A stretch of DNA of 37,151 nucleotides from an uncultured Prevotellaceae bacterium (lineage in GTDB: Bacteria > Bacteroidota > Bacteroidia > Bacteroidales > Bacteroidaceae): assembly GCA_947303855.1 (NCBI GenBank), contig CAMYZO010000028.1:1-37151 (forward strand), read 5' to 3'. Below the pieces are notes generated by a model. The model was not told the DNA's origin. It was given only the letters and a program-made list of their open reading frames with translations, and did not search any database. Positions 9,401-16,800 of the stretch are shown one piece after another. Positions within the stretch are counted from its first letter, which is position 1, and each line of letters starts with the position of its first letter. The translations under genes were made by a program, and so were the position numbers.

Positions 9401-11963
9401 TGACGATAACCTCTTCCCCCATTACTGGGACGGCCAGCGGCGCATGCTCCGCATGGCACGTACCGGGGCCGTGGCCAAAAACAGTACGGCGGTCTTTGAC
9501 TGCGTTGAGGAGAGTGCAGCAGCCCCCATGGCCGCAGAGCATGTTGAGGTCTTTGCAACCTCACAGAAAGCCGTCGCCGGCGACCAGGCCATTGGCTCGT
9601 TCGATGTTGGAGCGGACTCAGTCGCTGCCGGTAACGCTGCCGACGACCAGCAGCCCGACATACCACTGCGCGAGAACCTGCAGGAGACCGCCTTCTTCTA
9701 CCCGCAGCTGCAGACTGACTCCACAGGCATGGTGACGCTGAATTTCACCCTGCCCGAGAGTCTGACCACGTGGCGCTTCATGGGTCTGGCTCATACCGCT
9801 GACCTCTGCCACGGACTGCTGACGGGTGAGACCGTGGCCAAGAAAGACCTGATGGTGCAGCCCAACATGCCGCGCTTCGTGCGCGAAGGCGACCAGGTCA
9901 CCATCTCGGCCCGTATCATCAACACCTGTGATCGCAGCCTCAGCGGCAAGGCCTGGCTGACACTCATTGACCCCGAGACCGAAAAGACCGTCTATACCAC
10001 ACATACGCCGTTCGCCGTGGAGGCTGGCCAGACCGCGAGTGTAACGTTCACGGTCAGAGTTACAGCCGACTACCCGTCGCTGCTCATTGCCAAGGTGAGT
10101 GCCGCCGGCGATGGTTTCAGCGATGGCGAGCAGCATTACCTGCCCATTCTGCCTAACCGGGAGCGCGTCACCGTCACCGTGCCGTTCACGCAGAATGAGC
10201 CGGGCACGAAGACCATTGACCTGACGACATTGTTCCCCAAGACGGAAACACGCTCGGCCGAAGGACGCTTGCAAGGCAAGAACTCTACACTCTACACTCT
10301 ACACTCTACACTTACCATCGAATACACCAACAACCCCGCGTGGCTGATGATCCAGGCCCTGCCCGCCGTGGGCCATCCCTACGACGACTGCGCCATCTGT
10401 CAGGCCGCGTCGCTCTATGCCAACACCATTGGCAAGCATATCATCGACCAGGTGCCGCAGGCCAAGACGGTGTTTGAGCAGTGGAAGCGGGAAACGGGAG
10501 GGGGAACCTCCCTGAACAGCCAGTTGCAGAAGAACCAGGAACTGAAGGACCTGGTGCTCAGCGAGACCCCGTGGGTGGCCGATGCCGACAGGGAGCAGGA
10601 GCAGCGTGAGCGCCTGGCCGACTTCTTTGACGAGAACCTGATGCAGCAGCGCCTGCAGTCGGCTCTCGACAAACTCGGCAAGCTGCAGCGTGGCGACGGC
10701 TCCTGGAGCTGGTGGCCTGAGATGCCCGGTTCGGTCTACATGACCATCGCCGTGACGGAGATGATGGTGCGCCAGAACACCATGGTGGGCGAGCAGCAGC
10801 AGACCAGGCAGATGCTCACCAAGGCCATCCAGTTCCTGGGTCAGGAGATGGTGGAGCTGGTTCAGAAGATGAAACGCGACGAGAAGAAAGGCCACAAGCC
10901 CTACTTCCCCGGCAACAACGCCCTGCAGTGGCTCTATATCTGCACCCTCGACGGACGCCAGTTGCCCAAGAACGTGCAGGAGGCTAACCGCTATCTTGTC
11001 AACCTACTGAAGAAGGAAACCAAGAACCAAACCATCTACCAGAAGGCTCTGTCGGCCATCATCCTCAACTCGCCCACCTACATCAAGAGTTTGAAGGAGT
11101 TCACCGTCTACAAAGAGGAGATGGGCCGCTACTATGACACCCCGCGTGCCGGCTATTCGTGGCGCGACTACCGCATACCCACCCAGGTGGCCGCCATCGA
11201 GGCCATCCTGCGCCTGACCCCCAACGATCAGCAGACCCTCGACGAGATGCGCCGCTGGCTGTTGCAGGAGAAGCGCACCCAGGCCTGGGACACGCCGCTG
11301 AACAGCGTCGATGCTGTTTATGCTTTTATGGGGCCAATGGGGCTTATGGGGCCTATGAGGCCTATAAGCCTTATGGGCCCCAGGGCTCAGCTGTATCTCG
11401 ACGGCCAGGCCATTGATGCCCCGTCGGCCACCGCCGGCATCGGCTATGTGAAGACCGCCAAGCCCTACGCAGGCGAGAAGACCTTCGCCGCTGAGAAGAG
11501 CAGCGAAGGTACGTCGTGGGGAGCCGTCTACGCCCAGTTCATGCAGACCACCAGCGACATCAAGGATCAGACCAGCGGCATCAGCGTCAGGCGCGAGCTG
11601 CTGACGGCTGACGGGCAGCCGTTGCTGACGGCCAAGGTGGGTGAGCGCATCAAGTTGCGTCTGACCATCCAGAGCGAGCGCGACCTCGACTTTGTGCAGC
11701 TGCAGGACAAGCGTGCCGCCTGTATGGAGCCTGTCAGTCAGCTGAGTGGCTACAGCTGGCGCGGCGGCTACTACGTCACGCCACGCGACAATGTTACGAA
11801 CTATTACTTCGACCGTCTGCCCAAGGGCAAGCGCGTCATTGAGACCGAATACTACATCGACCGTGCCGGACAGTACGAGACGGGCACTTGTACCGTGCAA
11901 TGTGCATACGCGCCGGAGTATCGTGGCACGACACACTCCGTGAGTGTCAAGGTGAAAAAGTAA
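6405..11963 (+). CDS. alpha-2-macroglobulin / MG2 domain family protein, secreted (YfaS-like)
   Basis: 1852 aa; MG2-type segment (HLFTDRAVYRPGQTVRVSAIVYEVENG), A2M core (FFYPQLQTDSTGMVTLNFTLPESLTTWRFMGLAHT). The start may be 6417 (MKNVVLTVFFALLSMMVEGQ signal peptide). Confidence 0.88.
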   Translation: MTSRMKNVVLTVFFALLSMMVEGQTYTELWKQADAAGNKDLPRTEYDVLMKIVAKAQKDGQYGQLMAAELRASKVMCSIAPDSLQPAVERMEQRRHQAKDKALATVYAVVLNKIYKENSKLEKPDGLTVTLDAETCERLAAVQATAYKPLTVEGRDSRWFGDDLLSVVGYELKDFGALNTYYNKVGNRVASMMTALELAKQGKQFSKAGREAYLAQLDSLTALYGDLPECGEVAIERYDCLEDYVNWYVREQREETLWNYLQEAQQRWGGYERMSQLRNAQQELTRPRFYASLYKKLAMPDEQQKLDILNIKNLNGLTLRVYRVKVDGNTNLSPSDEKDYKKLKSLATELPELRVTRTYSGKPSYETFGDSITLPGLPVGVYMLEMESKPTTEVSRQLYFVSNVRTLVVPLPDNRQRYVVVDAIEGQPVKGATIELRDYRGERGQKLATLTTDAKGEAVHRYAKERPTQIYTYTAGDRACLPMSSYGTYYYNDSHRRVERTHLFTDRAVYRPGQTVRVSAIVYEVENGFEQKALNDKKMTLTLHDANGKVVSEQTLRTDRFGTCSADFTLPSNGLTGQFTVQAANSSRNIRVEEYKRPTFEVTFDKVTADYKDGDTVTVSGTARSYAGVPVQDAKVKYRVERRASIWWWADVDEEKVAEGEAVTGSDGKFTVAMPMVLPKTESPAFYSFVCTADVTDQAGETHQGVTSLPLGNRKTAFSVDVPDMVRADEGGKVTFQLRNAAGNPIDATAQYRIDARKWLSAKTNCPLALPKLSSGSHTLEAVCAEDTVKESFVVFSLDDKHPATETDGWFYQSAAQFPNDGTPVTVQVGSSAKDVHIVYTIFSDDRVIESGAVDRSNELINRKFTYKEEYGNGLVMTYAWVKQGKTHTYTAKVMRPLPDKRLKLEWQTFRDRLTPGQQEEWRLTVKTPDGTPADALLMATLYDKSLDQIARHSWSFSPYRNVMMPSVNWRYGSWGGESLTGQKKLNLLDVGSISLTHFDDNLFPHYWDGQRRMLRMARTGAVAKNSTAVFDCVEESAAAPMAAEHVEVFATSQKAVAGDQAIGSFDVGADSVAAGNAADDQQPDIPLRENLQETAFFYPQLQTDSTGMVTLNFTLPESLTTWRFMGLAHTADLCHGLLTGETVAKKDLMVQPNMPRFVREGDQVTISARIINTCDRSLSGKAWLTLIDPETEKTVYTTHTPFAVEAGQTASVTFTVRVTADYPSLLIAKVSAAGDGFSDGEQHYLPILPNRERVTVTVPFTQNEPGTKTIDLTTLFPKTETRSAEGRLQGKNSTLYTLHSTLTIEYTNNPAWLMIQALPAVGHPYDDCAICQAASLYANTIGKHIIDQVPQAKTVFEQWKRETGGGTSLNSQLQKNQELKDLVLSETPWVADADREQEQRERLADFFDENLMQQRLQSALDKLGKLQRGDGSWSWWPEMPGSVYMTIAVTEMMVRQNTMVGEQQQTRQMLTKAIQFLGQEMVELVQKMKRDEKKGHKPYFPGNNALQWLYICTLDGRQLPKNVQEANRYLVNLLKKETKNQTIYQKALSAIILNSPTYIKSLKEFTVYKEEMGRYYDTPRAGYSWRDYRIPTQVAAIEAILRLTPNDQQTLDEMRRWLLQEKRTQAWDTPLNSVDAVYAFMGPMGLMGPMRPISLMGPRAQLYLDGQAIDAPSATAGIGYVKTAKPYAGEKTFAAEKSSEGTSWGAVYAQFMQTTSDIKDQTSGISVRRELLTADGQPLLTAKVGERIKLRLTIQSERDLDFVQLQDKRAACMEPVSQLSGYSWRGGYYVTPRDNVTNYYFDRLPKGKRVIETEYYIDRAGQYETGTCTVQCAYAPEYRGTTHSVSVKVKK
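10283..10310. repeat. 7-bp micro-array, unit CTCTACA, 4 perfect units, inside CDS
   Basis: CTCTACA x4, translated as STLYTLHSTL within the MG2 protein. Confidence 0.95.
11328..11381. repeat. 9-bp micro-array, unit ATGGGGCCT, 6 units, inside CDS
   Basis: ATGGGGCCA/ATGGGGCTT/ATGGGGCCT/ATGAGGCCT/ATAAGCCTT/ATGGGCCCC, in frame as MGPMGLMGPMRPISLMGP. Confidence 0.95.
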
Positions 11964-11992
11964 AAAAGTAAAAAGGTAAGAAAGTCAGAAAG
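11951..11992. repeat. ~8-bp purine-rich micro-array (AAAAAGGT-like)
   Basis: GGTGAAAAAGTAAAAAAGTAAAAAGGTAAGAAAGTCAGAAAG spanning the MG2 stop codon and the gap before the DUF1573 start. Confidence 0.8.
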
Positions 11993-11993
11993 A

Positions 11994-13070
11994 ATGGAAT
12001 ATATAATAAATAAGGTGATAGGTATAGGGAAGAGGGTTCTGCCTTTTTGCCTTTTTGCCTTTTTACCTTTACAGATACAGGCGCAGCGCCTGTCGGTGGC
12101 GAATACAACCATTGATGTAGGGCGCACGGGCTATGAAATGCCCGTCACCGCCACTTTCGAAATGCGCAACAAGGGCCTGCGCAAACTGCTCATCCTGGAT
12201 GTGAAGCCCGACTGCTACTGTACCAAGATTGAATACCCTTGCGGCGAGATTGGCGTGGGCGATAAGTTCACCATCAGTATGACCTACGATGCGCGTCAGC
12301 TGGGCCACTTCAATAAGCAAGCCACCGTCTTGTCGAACGGCTCTAAGGAACCCGTCTATCTCACCATGACAGGCATCGTGCTGGCAGAGTTGAAGGACTA
12401 CAGCGGCACCTATCCCCACGACTTCCATAACCTGCTCAGTACGGCAAACGAACTGGAGTTCGACAATGTGAATAAGGGTGAGGAGCGTACATTTGAGATG
12501 CTGATTATGAACAACGGCACCAAGAAGATGCAGCCTAACGTGCTGCACCTGCCGTCCTACCTTTCGGCCAAGGTGTCGCCTGAGCACCTCTCGCCCGGAC
12601 AAAGCGGAAAGATACTCTTCACTTTACATTCAGATAAGATCCATAACTATGGTCTGACGCAGACAAAGGTCTATCTGGCCCAGCAACTGGGCGAGAAGGT
12701 AAAGAGCGAGACAGAAATGGGTGTTTCCGTGGTCTTGCTGCCACCGGTGACGCCTATGGAAAAAGCACCACAGCTGACGTTGTCAGACACAACATTGAAT
12801 CTGACCTTTGGAGGCAAGGATAAAAAGTCGGGTGAAATCACCTTGTACAACACTGGCCTGTCGCGTCTCGACTTCACGTCGCTACAGATGTTTACCAGCG
12901 GTCTGAAGGTCGAGCTTGGCAAGCGCCGTCTGGCTCCTGGTGAGCAGACAAAGCTGAAGATAACGGCCATTGCTAGCGAATTGAAGAAGGTACGCACCCA
13001 ACCCCGCGTGCTGCTCATTACCAACGACCCTCAGCGGTCGAAGGTCGTGATTACCATTAATGCTCATTAA
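11994..13070 (+). CDS. DUF1573 domain-containing secreted protein
   Basis: 358 aa; signal peptide ending LPLQIQAQ; DUF1573-type text (FEMRNKGLRKLLILDVKPDCYCTKIEYPCGEIGVGDKFTISMTYDARQLGHFNKQATVLSNG). Confidence 0.82.
   Translation: MEYIINKVIGIGKRVLPFCLFAFLPLQIQAQRLSVANTTIDVGRTGYEMPVTATFEMRNKGLRKLLILDVKPDCYCTKIEYPCGEIGVGDKFTISMTYDARQLGHFNKQATVLSNGSKEPVYLTMTGIVLAELKDYSGTYPHDFHNLLSTANELEFDNVNKGEERTFEMLIMNNGTKKMQPNVLHLPSYLSAKVSPEHLSPGQSGKILFTLHSDKIHNYGLTQTKVYLAQQLGEKVKSETEMGVSVVLLPPVTPMEKAPQLTLSDTTLNLTFGGKDKKSGEITLYNTGLSRLDFTSLQMFTSGLKVELGKRRLAPGEQTKLKITAIASELKKVRTQPRVLLITNDPQRSKVVITINAH
12041..12072. repeat. 8-bp pyrimidine-rich micro-array, unit GCCTTTTT
   Basis: GCCTTTTT x3 plus ACCTTTAC; encodes the hydrophobic core of the DUF1573 signal peptide. 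Confidence 0.92.
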
Positions 13071-13085
13071 ATCTTTACTCTTTCT

Positions 13086-14183
13086 ATGGAACATCCCGAA
13101 AACAGTCCCGAATATGCCGGTTTGCAGGTGAACAGCGGTGTGAGCCAGCAGTCAATCATCAACCCCTATCTGAAGCGTGGCCGCTTTCGTCGGCATGAAC
13201 TGTCGGTTGACGAGATGGTGGAGGGCATCGTGCGTGGCGACGTCACCATACTGAGCCAGGCCGTCACCCTCATTGAGAGCGTCAACCCCGACCATCAGCA
13301 GAAGGCCCAGGAGGTCATCAACCGTTGTCTGCCCTATAGCGGGCGGAGCATCCGCGTGGGCATCAGCGGCGTGCCCGGTGCCGGCAAGTCGACCAGCATC
13401 GACGAGTTTGGCATGCACGTACTGAAGGAGCATGGCGGCAAGCTGGCCGTTCTGGCTATCGACCCCAGCTCAGAGCGCACCAAGGGCAGCATCCTCGGCG
13501 ACAAGACGCGCATGGAGAAGCTGGCTCAGCATCCGGCGTCGTTCATCCGTCCCAGTCCGTCGGCGGGGTCCTTGGGAGGCGTTGCCCGTAAGACGCGTGA
13601 GACCATCATCCTGTGCGAGGCTGCCGGCTTCGACAAAATCTTTGTCGAGACGGTTGGGGTAGGGCAGTCTGAGACGGCCTGCCACTCCATGGTCGATTTC
13701 TTCCTGCTCATCCAGGTGGCCGGCACCGGCGACGAGCTGCAGGGCATCAAGCGCGGCATCATGGAAATCTCCGACGGCATCGTCATCAACAAGTGCGACG
13801 GCGACAACGTAGACCGCTGTCAGATGGCTGCCACCAACTTCCGCAACGCCCTCCACTTCTTCCCCATGCCCGAGAGTGGATGGTTGCCGAAGGTGATGTG
13901 CTACAGCGGTTTCTACGGTACGGGCGTGAAGGAAATCTGGGACATGATATACCAGTACATCGACTTTGTCAAGGCCAACGGTTACTTTGACTACCGGCGC
14001 AACGAGCAGGCCAAGTACTGGATGTATGAAAGCATTAACGAGCACCTGCGCCTTAACTTCTATAACAACCCCGTCATACAACAGCAGCTGGTGCAATCAG
14101 AAAAAACAGTCCTGGACGGCAGGAAGACAAGCTTCGTGGCCGCCCAGGAACTGCTGGACCTCTACTACAATCAGTTGAAGTAG
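13086..14183 (+). CDS. meaB: methylmalonyl-CoA mutase-associated GTPase MeaB (ArgK-like)
   Basis: 365 aa; GISGVPGAGKSTSIDEFG, AVLAIDPSSERTKGSILGDKTRM, FVETVGVGQSE motifs of the MeaB/ArgK G3E family. Confidence 0.94.
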   Translation: MEHPENSPEYAGLQVNSGVSQQSIINPYLKRGRFRRHELSVDEMVEGIVRGDVTILSQAVTLIESVNPDHQQKAQEVINRCLPYSGRSIRVGISGVPGAGKSTSIDEFGMHVLKEHGGKLAVLAIDPSSERTKGSILGDKTRMEKLAQHPASFIRPSPSAGSLGGVARKTRETIILCEAAGFDKIFVETVGVGQSETACHSMVDFFLLIQVAGTGDELQGIKRGIMEISDGIVINKCDGDNVDRCQMAATNFRNALHFFPMPESGWLPKVMCYSGFYGTGVKEIWDMIYQYIDFVKANGYFDYRRNEQAKYWMYESINEHLRLNFYNNPVIQQQLVQSEKTVLDGRKTSFVAAQELLDLYYNQLK

Positions 14184-14184
14184 G

Positions 14185-16800
14185 TTACTTGATGTTGACC
14201 GCGACGTGTTGCAGGTCGTTGTCGTTACTGCTTGTGCCTACCATGACATCGTACTTGCCGGGAACAACGCGCATGGTGTTGGTCGTTGCGTCCCAGCCCT
14301 CAAACGACTGGCGGGGTAGGGCGATGCTCACCATCTGCTGTTCGCCGGGCTTCAGTTCCACCTGCTTGTAGGCACGGAGAGTCTTTGCCGGTCCCTCCTT
14401 GTCGGCGGTACGGCGTATGTACACCTGTATGGTCTCCATGCCTTGTCGGCTGCCTGTATTCTTGACGCGCACTTGTACCTTATTGTTCATGTAAGCAGGT
14501 TTGCTGATGCTGAATGTCGTATAGCTCAGTCCGTAGCCGAAGGGGAATACCGGCTGTCCCTGATAGTAGCGATATGTGCGGTTCTTCATGGTGTAGTCCA
14601 GGAAGTCGGGCAGTTCGTTGACATCCTTATAGAACGTGATGGGCAGCTTTCCTGAGGGATTATAGTCGCCAAAGAGCACGTCGGCCAGTGCGCCACCCCC
14701 TTGTTCACCGTCGTACCACCACTGGATGATAGCATCGCATGTCTCCTGTTCGGGTGCCAGTCCCATGGCACCGCCCGAGCAGTTGACGAAGATGACTTTC
14801 TTGCCTGCCTGGTGAAGCATGGCCAGCATATCGCGCTGAGCCTGCGGCAGTTCGATGTCCGTGCGGTCGCCGCCTTTGAATCCAGGTTCGCTCACTTTCA
14901 TCTCCTCGCCTTCCAGTGACGGCGAGATACCACCGACAAAGACCACGGTGCCGGTGGCCCCGATTTCGGCCAGCAGACTTTCTGCCGTGGGCACTACGCG
15001 TTTCTTGATGTCGAAGTTCAGGGCTGCATAACCCGTTTCCTGAACGTAGTCTATCTGGATGCGGTAGTGCTGTCCGGCCTTGACGTTCACTTCCTTCTTG
15101 TCGCCCTGTATGCGGTGGCGCACCTTCCAGATGTCCACCAGCGTATCGCCGTTGACCATGAGGCGCAGTTTGTCGTCGGCGCTGATGTCAAAGACGAGGG
15201 TCTCGTCCTGTTTGGGAATAAACGTGCCGTCGAGTCGGGCAGAGAAGTTTTCGAGGTTCACGCCCGGCGCAAACACGGTGTTGCCGCCGTTGCTCAGTCT
15301 GACGGCCTGGCTGATGTTCACCACGGCAGCGGGCGTGCCCTCCATGCCGGTGTTGTTCCAATAGGCGGCCTGAATACCCTGGTTGCCTAATGGGTCAATC
15401 ACCTCGCTGAAGCGGCTTTCTGTCACCTCGTTGCGCGTCAGGCTGCACCCCTGGAGCAGTCTCACGCGGCTTTGGGGGTTCAGGGCCTTCGCCTTCCTGC
15501 AGATACCTTCCATGGCGGTGATGGTGCGGGTGGGGTAGCCGGCGTAGTTTCCCCACATCATGACCGAGTCGTTGGCATTGGGACCCATGACGACGATGTC
15601 GTCAGTCGAGCCTGCTCCCTTGGCAGAAGGATAGCCCAGTGGCAGCACGCTGTCCTTGTTCTGTAGCAGCACGATGCTCTTGAGTGCCATGCGGTAAGCC
15701 AGTCTCTTGTGCTCCAGCGATGCTACAACATCCTCCGGAATCTTAGTCCACGACACCAGCTCGTCGCTGTCGAAGTCGCCTAATTCCATGCGGGCTATGA
15801 GCAGGCGGCGCAGCGAGCGGTCGAGGTCGCTCTCCTTGATGTCGCCACGGCGGACGGCGGCAGGCAGGTTCTTGTATTCCGAGCCGCACTCCACGTCGGT
15901 ACCGGCCAGCACCGCCTTGGCCGATGCCTCGGCACCGTCCTTGGCTACCGCGTGCCAGTTCGGCAGGAAGTCGCGAATGGCGCCGCAGTCGCTCGTTATC
16001 AGACCTTTGAAGCCCCACTCGTCGCGCAGTATCTGCTGCTCGTACCGGCTCTGGGCACAGCAGGCCTGACCGTCAATGCGCTGGTAGGCACACATCACCT
16101 CGGCCACATCACCTTCTTGCACCAGTGCCTTGAACGCCGGCAGATAGGTCTCCCACAGGTCACGCTCCGGCAGGTTCTCAATGTTGAAGGTATGGCGGTT
16201 CCATTCCGGTCCGCTATGTACGGCAAAGTGCTTGGCACAGGCCAGCAGCTTCTTGTAGCGTTTGTCGAGCGGCTGTCCGTCGTAGGAGTAGCCCTGGAGT
16301 CCCCTGACGACGGCCAGGCCCATCTTGGCTGTCAGATAGGGATCCTCGCCGTAGGTCTCCTGTCCGCGTCCCCAGCGCGGGTCACGGAAGATATTGATGT
16401 TCGGTGTCCAGAACGACAGACTCTGATAGCGCTGAATGTTACCCTTGCGCTTGGCTTGCTGCGCTTTGACGCGGGCCTCGTCGCTGACGGCTGTAAACAC
16501 CTGGTGCAGCAGCTCGTCGTCCCATGAGGCGGCCATGGCCGTGGTGATGGGGAACACGGTGGCGAAGCCGTTGCGGCCAACACCGTGCAGGGCTTCGTTC
16601 CACCATTGGAACTGGGGGATGCCAAGGCGTTCAACAGCCGGCGACACGTCCATCATCAGTTTCACCTTCTCTTCCAGCGTCAGACGGCTAATGAGGTCAT
16701 CGGCCCGCTGTTCTGCCGCCAGTTGCGGATTCTGGAAAGGGTGCTGGGCTGATGCTGTGATAGCCAGTAGCAGCATGAGAGATGCTAACGTCTGTTTCAT
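14185..16800 (-). CDS. glycoside hydrolase family 3 with internal PA14-like domain (beta-xylosidase/beta-glucosidase type)
   Basis: 871 aa; signal peptide; GH3 nucleophile region GFKGLITSDCGAIRDF; inserted LDGTFIPKQDETLVFDISADDKLRLMVNGDTLVD (PA14-like); FnIII-like C-terminus. Confidence 0.92.
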   Translation of the reverse strand: MKQTLASLMLLLAITASAQHPFQNPQLAAEQRADDLISRLTLEEKVKLMMDVSPAVERLGIPQFQWWNEALHGVGRNGFATVFPITTAMAASWDDELLHQVFTAVSDEARVKAQQAKRKGNIQRYQSLSFWTPNINIFRDPRWGRGQETYGEDPYLTAKMGLAVVRGLQGYSYDGQPLDKRYKKLLACAKHFAVHSGPEWNRHTFNIENLPERDLWETYLPAFKALVQEGDVAEVMCAYQRIDGQACCAQSRYEQQILRDEWGFKGLITSDCGAIRDFLPNWHAVAKDGAEASAKAVLAGTDVECGSEYKNLPAAVRRGDIKESDLDRSLRRLLIARMELGDFDSDELVSWTKIPEDVVASLEHKRLAYRMALKSIVLLQNKDSVLPLGYPSAKGAGSTDDIVVMGPNANDSVMMWGNYAGYPTRTITAMEGICRKAKALNPQSRVRLLQGCSLTRNEVTESRFSEVIDPLGNQGIQAAYWNNTGMEGTPAAVVNISQAVRLSNGGNTVFAPGVNLENFSARLDGTFIPKQDETLVFDISADDKLRLMVNGDTLVDIWKVRHRIQGDKKEVNVKAGQHYRIQIDYVQETGYAALNFDIKKRVVPTAESLLAEIGATGTVVFVGGISPSLEGEEMKVSEPGFKGGDRTDIELPQAQRDMLAMLHQAGKKVIFVNCSGGAMGLAPEQETCDAIIQWWYDGEQGGGALADVLFGDYNPSGKLPITFYKDVNELPDFLDYTMKNRTYRYYQGQPVFPFGYGLSYTTFSISKPAYMNNKVQVRVKNTGSRQGMETIQVYIRRTADKEGPAKTLRAYKQVELKPGEQQMVSIALPRQSFEGWDATTNTMRVVPGKYDVMVGTSSNDNDLQHVAVNIK

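Noticed and set aside
10283-11381. Possible CRISPR array from the tandem repeats
   Set aside because: Units are 7-9 bp with no spacers; not CRISPR-like.
11004-11936. 310-aa minus-strand ORF containing HKAYRPHRPHKPHWPHKS repeats
   Set aside because: The repeat peptide is the reverse reading of the 9-bp array; the ORF is otherwise an antisense shadow of the MG2 gene.
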